Assembly (NCBI GenBank): GCA_947462335.1
Contig: OX381714.1
Location: 52,869,800 to 52,933,799, forward strand
Length of the DNA stretch: 64,000 nucleotides
Origin: Harmothoe impar
Taxonomy: Eukaryota > Annelida > Polychaeta > Phyllodocida > Polynoidae
Reading direction: 5' to 3'
Below, in pieces: positions 55,801 to 61,800 of the stretch. The notes under the pieces were generated by a model that did not search any database, was not told where the DNA came from, and saw only the letters and a list, made by a program, of their open reading frames with translations. A program made the translations under genes and the position numbers. Numbering within the stretch: the stretch's first letter is position 1; each line of letters starts with the position of its first letter.

Positions 55801-58800
55801 GCTACCCACCCTGTCAGAGCGTAGAGATTACCATGTAAAATTATATGCTTTTAAAAGGTCAAAGCAGGAAAAATATGTGAAGAAACCACTAAGAGCTACA
55901 AGACTCAATATAAATACTTTATTATACTACCCTATTATCCATTGTGCTGCATTTGAAAAGTCTCCTATGGTAGTTTGTGCACAAAGATGGAACTCCCTCA
56001 CAGCACCTATTAGAGGTACTGATGATTTCTCATCCTTCAAAAGCTCAGCCCGTCAGGCTTTAAATGACACCATTCCGGCCAAGCTAGGTGATTGAGAATG
56101 CATTGATGTTGACAGTCAGCAATATTGGGTTTATAAATATATGTATTTAAATGTACAGCACTCAACTTAAAGTACAACGTATACACCGTCCATCTTGCCA
56201 AACATACCTTTATGTCAAATACCAAATTTATGCCTGTAAATATCCGTGGTATGGCTCATACAACAGTTCTACTGACGAGCCTATCACTACTTTGTTGCTT
56301 GACGCATCCTTTTATGTATCATATCACCAGATATTTTGTACAATTTTCCTAAGTATACAATATTCATGATACATATCCACATACTGGTATCATCAAACTC
56401 GTCAAACTCTTGTAAACTTTCAAGCAATAAAGTTTAAATTTGTTCAAAAAATAGTGGTCAGTGATGGTCAGTGGGAGCGTGCACCACCTGGTGGCAGCTT
56501 TCCCAGCCGTCCTCCAGGGGTACAGGCGCCAGCTGCTGTTATGTTTCTATAATCTGACGCCGGTGCGTTAACACCTGTTTTCTACCTGGGGTATTATCTG
56601 AATAGAGGCTCTACAAATGACTCATGAATGATAATCAAAAAAAATAAATTATTATTATTATCAATTCATAATCATACAATATACAGTTGGGGTAAAAGGA
56701 AAGAGGGGGTTTGCAGTGTGACAGCCATTTAGGAATTCCGGAACTGTGCAAAAGTAAGGATGCGCAGTTCCGCAATTGTGCCAGTTCTGATTTTGCGCCT
56801 GACATATACATGTAATAAATACAATATGGTCATTATACTCAAATTATGGATCTAATTGACAGAGGTGAACTGCAAGCAGCATCTTGGAGGCTTAGACTAC
56901 ATGGGTAACGTCTCTACTACCAAGAGTGGACGGCAGTGTCGGAGCTGGGTGGATGCTGTTCACTCTGTACCAGCTCTTAACGGGCTCTTCAATAAAGAGA
57001 CGCTATCCCACTCACAGAATTTCTGCCGGAACCCTGGTCCCCACCCTAATGACCACGTAGCCTCAGAACCCTGGTGCTTCTGGGGCTTGGAAGTGAATCA
57101 ATATGAGGAGTGTGACATCCCCTTTTGTGGTAGGTTTTTAATTAGACTAAAGACTGATGAATAGGGAAAGTGTTTCATTTTTGCAATTATAGACAAGTGC
57201 AGAAAATGGGGTCTTCAAGCTGTGGTTCTATTTAATGATGAAGGTTGGAAGTAAAGGTCTTATCATTTATAAAGCAAAACAAGTAATGCCTTCTCAATTG
57301 TGTTTTAATTTACAATGCCACTTCATGTGTGACTGATAACCTTAGCCCTGTTTTATAATCCCAGAATGTGCTCCTCATGAGTTCACATGTGACAATCAAA
57401 GGTGTATGTCCAAGGACCGTTTGTGTGATGGAGGAGATGATTTTGGAGACATGTCAGATGAGGTGGCGCCCTGCAGTGAGTACTGTAAACATAGACATTT
57501 TTGCTTGTGTATATTTTTGTGAATTTGCTATGAAGGACAATTTCATGTGTATCTTAATTTGCGAGTTTTGCAAAATGGTAGTTGTATGGCTACACAGGAT
57601 AAATTTTCGCTCTGCACATATTTTCGCGAAGGATCAGCGAAACCCACAAACATATGTACAGCAAGAAAATATCCCTGTTTACAGTATGCATAACTATTGC
57701 TGCTTTTAGAGAAGGTTCCTCCAATACTAATCATAGAGAACACAGTTCTAAGTGAGTGATTCAATTGCATTCCTATACTAAGGCAGCCTGAATGTCTGCG
57801 AAAATAAGTGTCTTTAAGGAACACTTTAAGTGGCATTAAGTTCAGAGAGCCATGGAAATGTGAGGGACTTTAAGTGACATTTACTCATATTAAATATGCT
57901 TAAAGTATAACTTAAGTATGTTTAATTTACTTAAATGCAAACGTTAATGAAGTGTAACGTTAAAGTAACTGAGTAAGAAAAGTGATATATATTGCTAAAC
58001 TTGTACAGGAGAGGCACTTATGCAAATGAGCATGTCTGAAGCAATAAAAAAAATGTTGTCACATTGTACATGAGGCTGACCATGAAACTATTCAACAGTA
58101 GCCGAGCGCTCCCTCCGCTGTGACTTTGAGTCACAGTTCATGTGTGGCTACTACACAGATGGATCGTCAATACGCTGGCGTTTCGAGAACGCATCTACCA
58201 ACACTGGGCCTATCTTCACAAAGATATCCCCTCATGGTATGTGAAATATAACACTTATAATGCCTCGAGTTGTACAGAGGCTTTGCAGATATCGATGTCA
58301 TACTATAACAGGGGTAGCCATAATCATCACCTGGGAGCCAATGGCCTATAGTTTGGGCTCCGGGCCTGCAGTTTTTATCCAGAATCACCCTCCTAATATA
58401 TAATATGCCATTGGAAAGAGAAAACCGTGGTGTAGCTAGGCAGTTCGGTTATATTCTGATATATTCTCATGACAAATATTCATGTTTTTTTTCCAAAGAG
58501 AAAGTAAAATTGTCATTCTGGCCAGTAGATTTAGGTCCAGGCCCACAGATTTCTGAGGCTACGGGGCTGGGTGGCCCGTAATCCCATGACTGCCTTTAAC
58601 AGTGTTTAATGCCTGCTGTATACATAAAGATATAAGCCACAACCACACTTCCACCCTTTTCTCAATCTATCTCCCCATGTGACATCATTATGTAGCGTCA
58701 TTCCCAGTATTCCCTAAGAGTCCCTGAGGAAATCTTTTTGAATTCCATGTCTGCATTTGCTCTGCATTTGATTTCTGCATGTGATGTATATTGACACATT

Positions 58801-61800
58801 ACTCCACCTGCTTGGCATCTGTTGTGGTGTTGTCAAAAGATACCTATATTCCTCACTGTTAGATTGTCCCATTCTCCATGCAACCATGCTGCCTCTTCCA
58901 CTCTGCCCTTTCCTACCTTACTACTCATGTTACATTGGTGCCAAAACAAAACAGACAAGTTAGCCAAACTTCATTCAATGTTATGTTACAATTTGGAGGA
59001 ATGAAGATTATGGTTGGGGGGATTAATGCTGACATGTCTCGTTTTAGCCATGTAGGGCTCACATACATGCAGTTTGATATGGTAAGCAGTCATTGAATTG
59101 GCCATAATACAGTAATGCTAAAATATGTATTGTAAATTCCCGTATAACCCGGCCGCACCCTGTCTTTGAGGGAATCATATAACCTGCACTGGAGTCTGAG
59201 TGGCCCCAGAGAAAAAACGTTGAATAACCCATACCTAATGTTTGGGGAAATGCCAATCACGCCATCTCACCCTCTCAAAGCACCCTAAAGTAAGTAGGTG
59301 TGAGGGCCAAATGCCATCTACCTGGTAAGTAGGGGGAAGGGGCAGGTGTGACTTTCCTAACTGGGGGAGGGGACGGCTGGAGTATGGGGGGGCAGGTATG
59401 AGCACCAAATATGTGCTAACAGGGGTAAAGGGGCAGGTGTACTGCATTACTAGACCATTTTTTGAGTCATCTCTGAAATAAAAAATGTCAAAATCCCTCG
59501 TATAAGTCCTCAGGTCCTCAGACATATTGCCAATCAAACATGAATGGTCCAGTTTAGTGCCCCAAAATGGTACTGATGAGCCATTTATCATCCCTGGGCT
59601 CATGACTTCAATCCTTCTTGTTCCTGCCACTGGGGCCACAGGAGGCTATGTGTATGTGGACCTGGACGGTTATTATCATGAACGCCGGGAGGTTGGGTTC
59701 ATCTCCCCTGTTTTCACAAACAGTACACAAGGCTGCTTCAGCTTCATTTACCACATCAACAATGACAAATATGGAGTCTTGTCCCTCGGTGTCAAAACAC
59801 AACTGGGCATAACTCAGCTGTGGCAGTCTGGGTCTGAATCAGCGTCAGACGACTGGAGAGAGGTGAGTGTGAGACTGGACCAGCCTCAACTAGACATGGA
59901 GGGAGGCTTCCACTTTGTGTTTATTGCAACACGTAACTACCCTACGAATGTACGCATTGCTGTAGACAGGACGAGGTTCATACCAGGCTTCTCTGCAGAC
60001 TGTGCGAAAGGTAACTGTGTTCTACTTTGGGTAATTTGTTAATATCCACATTCAATCAAGCTCTGCATACGTCAATGTGATCTGGCTTAAAGTTGATTAA
60101 ATCTAATGGTTTATGCAGTTAAGAACAATTTCTATTTTAGATTAGATAGATCTATAGTGCACAGATCAGAGATATCGCAAAATGCTCAAATATGCATTGA
60201 TGTAATTTTTTCTCCGCCATAACTAAAGATGACTACATGTAGGTAACCTAATTATGTCCCATATCTTGAATTTTAAAGCTCAATGCTCCTTATTAGTGGA
60301 GATATATGGAGTATTTTTTTTCGCCCATCCTTCAAGCTTGCGAGTGATAAAAGGGGGTCCCGTAAAAAATATTTTCTTGTGCCTTCTCATGACCTACTTA
60401 ACTACCGTATTGAATTGAAGCACTGAATTTCAGTTGTGTCAAATGTTTGTGTATCTGCAGATCTTCAGGAGAAACACTCACCCTTTACCCCCCACCAAAA
60501 AGACACACCATCGTGGAAAAGTGACAACACGGTCTATCCGACTCCAGATCTATATGGTAAGGAGTGATACATAGCCATATCCAAGTGCATGATTTCCCTG
60601 GCAATCGAATACTTATTTCTAACCTCAGACGCTTCCTTATATAGCTAAACATTCTACAGTCTTTCATTCATTATGTTTGAAATCAATTATCCAGTAATTC
60701 AGTTTAAAAAAGTATATATTTACAGCTCTCATGGACAAGCAAACAAACAAACAAATTCCTGCCCAAAAAGACCCACCAGCCCAGAAGAGTGACTATAAGG
60801 ACTATCCTACTTTGGATTTAGATGGTGAGGAATGATACTGTAATCGTGTTTTATTTTGCACTGTACATATTTTTGCAGATTATGCAGATTTTAAAATCTG
60901 TGAATCCCTGTCCTTCATTAATATTTATACAGTATCAATGTAAAGTTAATTTTTGGAAATCACAAAATTGTATACCTGCATGAACATGTTCTTCAATGCA
61001 ATCAAATTAGAATTCTGTTTTCGAATTTAAAAAAATATAGTAATGCATTCTGGTGCATACTTAAAGCACTGAATAACAATTGTGTACTGGGAAGAAGACT
61101 AATTTTGGGTTTTATTAATAAAAACTGATTCTAAATTTCAAGTAGTATAACAGGCATCTCCTAAATTGTAACCATCAGGGGAGAGTATGCTCAGGTTCTT
61201 CAAGACAGCTGCCCATCAGAAGAAGGACTTCATTCATAGGTTAGTTTCAAATTGGTAAATAGCAACACTGCCTATATAAACTAAAAGAAAGAGAACCTCC
61301 GTGCTCCAGGCTGGTCGATCTGGAATGGGACCCGTGATACTGTCATCAGGTGGAAGACTGCCTGGACTTACAGTAAGTCTGGATAACACACCCAGCCTGT
61401 TATTCCAGGTCACTCAGCCTGGTACACAGGGTTGTATAGCTACAGCACTGTATTCTTTACCACAGCTTTTATATAATCATATTTGTGATTTTTATATGAT
61501 ATTTGCAGTAAATAAAGCCCCCTTTAGTATATAGATCAATAAATTATCTACCAATTTATAGATGCATTTAGTGCATAGTCCGTTGCATTTATGAGTAATT
61601 ACAAGTTTAAATCTGTATATTTTCTGGTTTGGGGCACATAGAGCATTGTATCTGCTTGGAGAAGGTGTGAAAGCCTGATGCCCCGCCTGCTACACCAGGC
61701 TCCCAGCCTAGTATACCAGCCTGCTGTGCTGGGAGAGTGTATAGGGGCGGCCTGAAAGCACAGGCTGGGTGGCCTGAAAGTACAGACTGCCTGTTCATGA

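Larger units (their letters stand above)
50880..56450 (+). mobile_element. LINE-B: nearly full-length CR1/L2-like LINE with a NADAR-bearing ORF1
   Basis: 5' leader (start approximate), ORF1 from 51066 with a C-terminal NADAR domain, an 826-bp spacer, ORF2 53294-56095, then a 3' UTR ending near 56450 with CAATAAAGTTTAAATTTGTT and a short A-run. Inserted sense in the channel intron between the first MAM domain and the kringle exon. Confidence 0.88.

Noticed and set aside
59527..59641. Upstream open frame before the second exon of MAM-2
   Set aside because: An acceptor (GGGGCCACAG) at 59641 and the phase-1 entry fit the MAM sequence; upstream codons have no MAM similarity.
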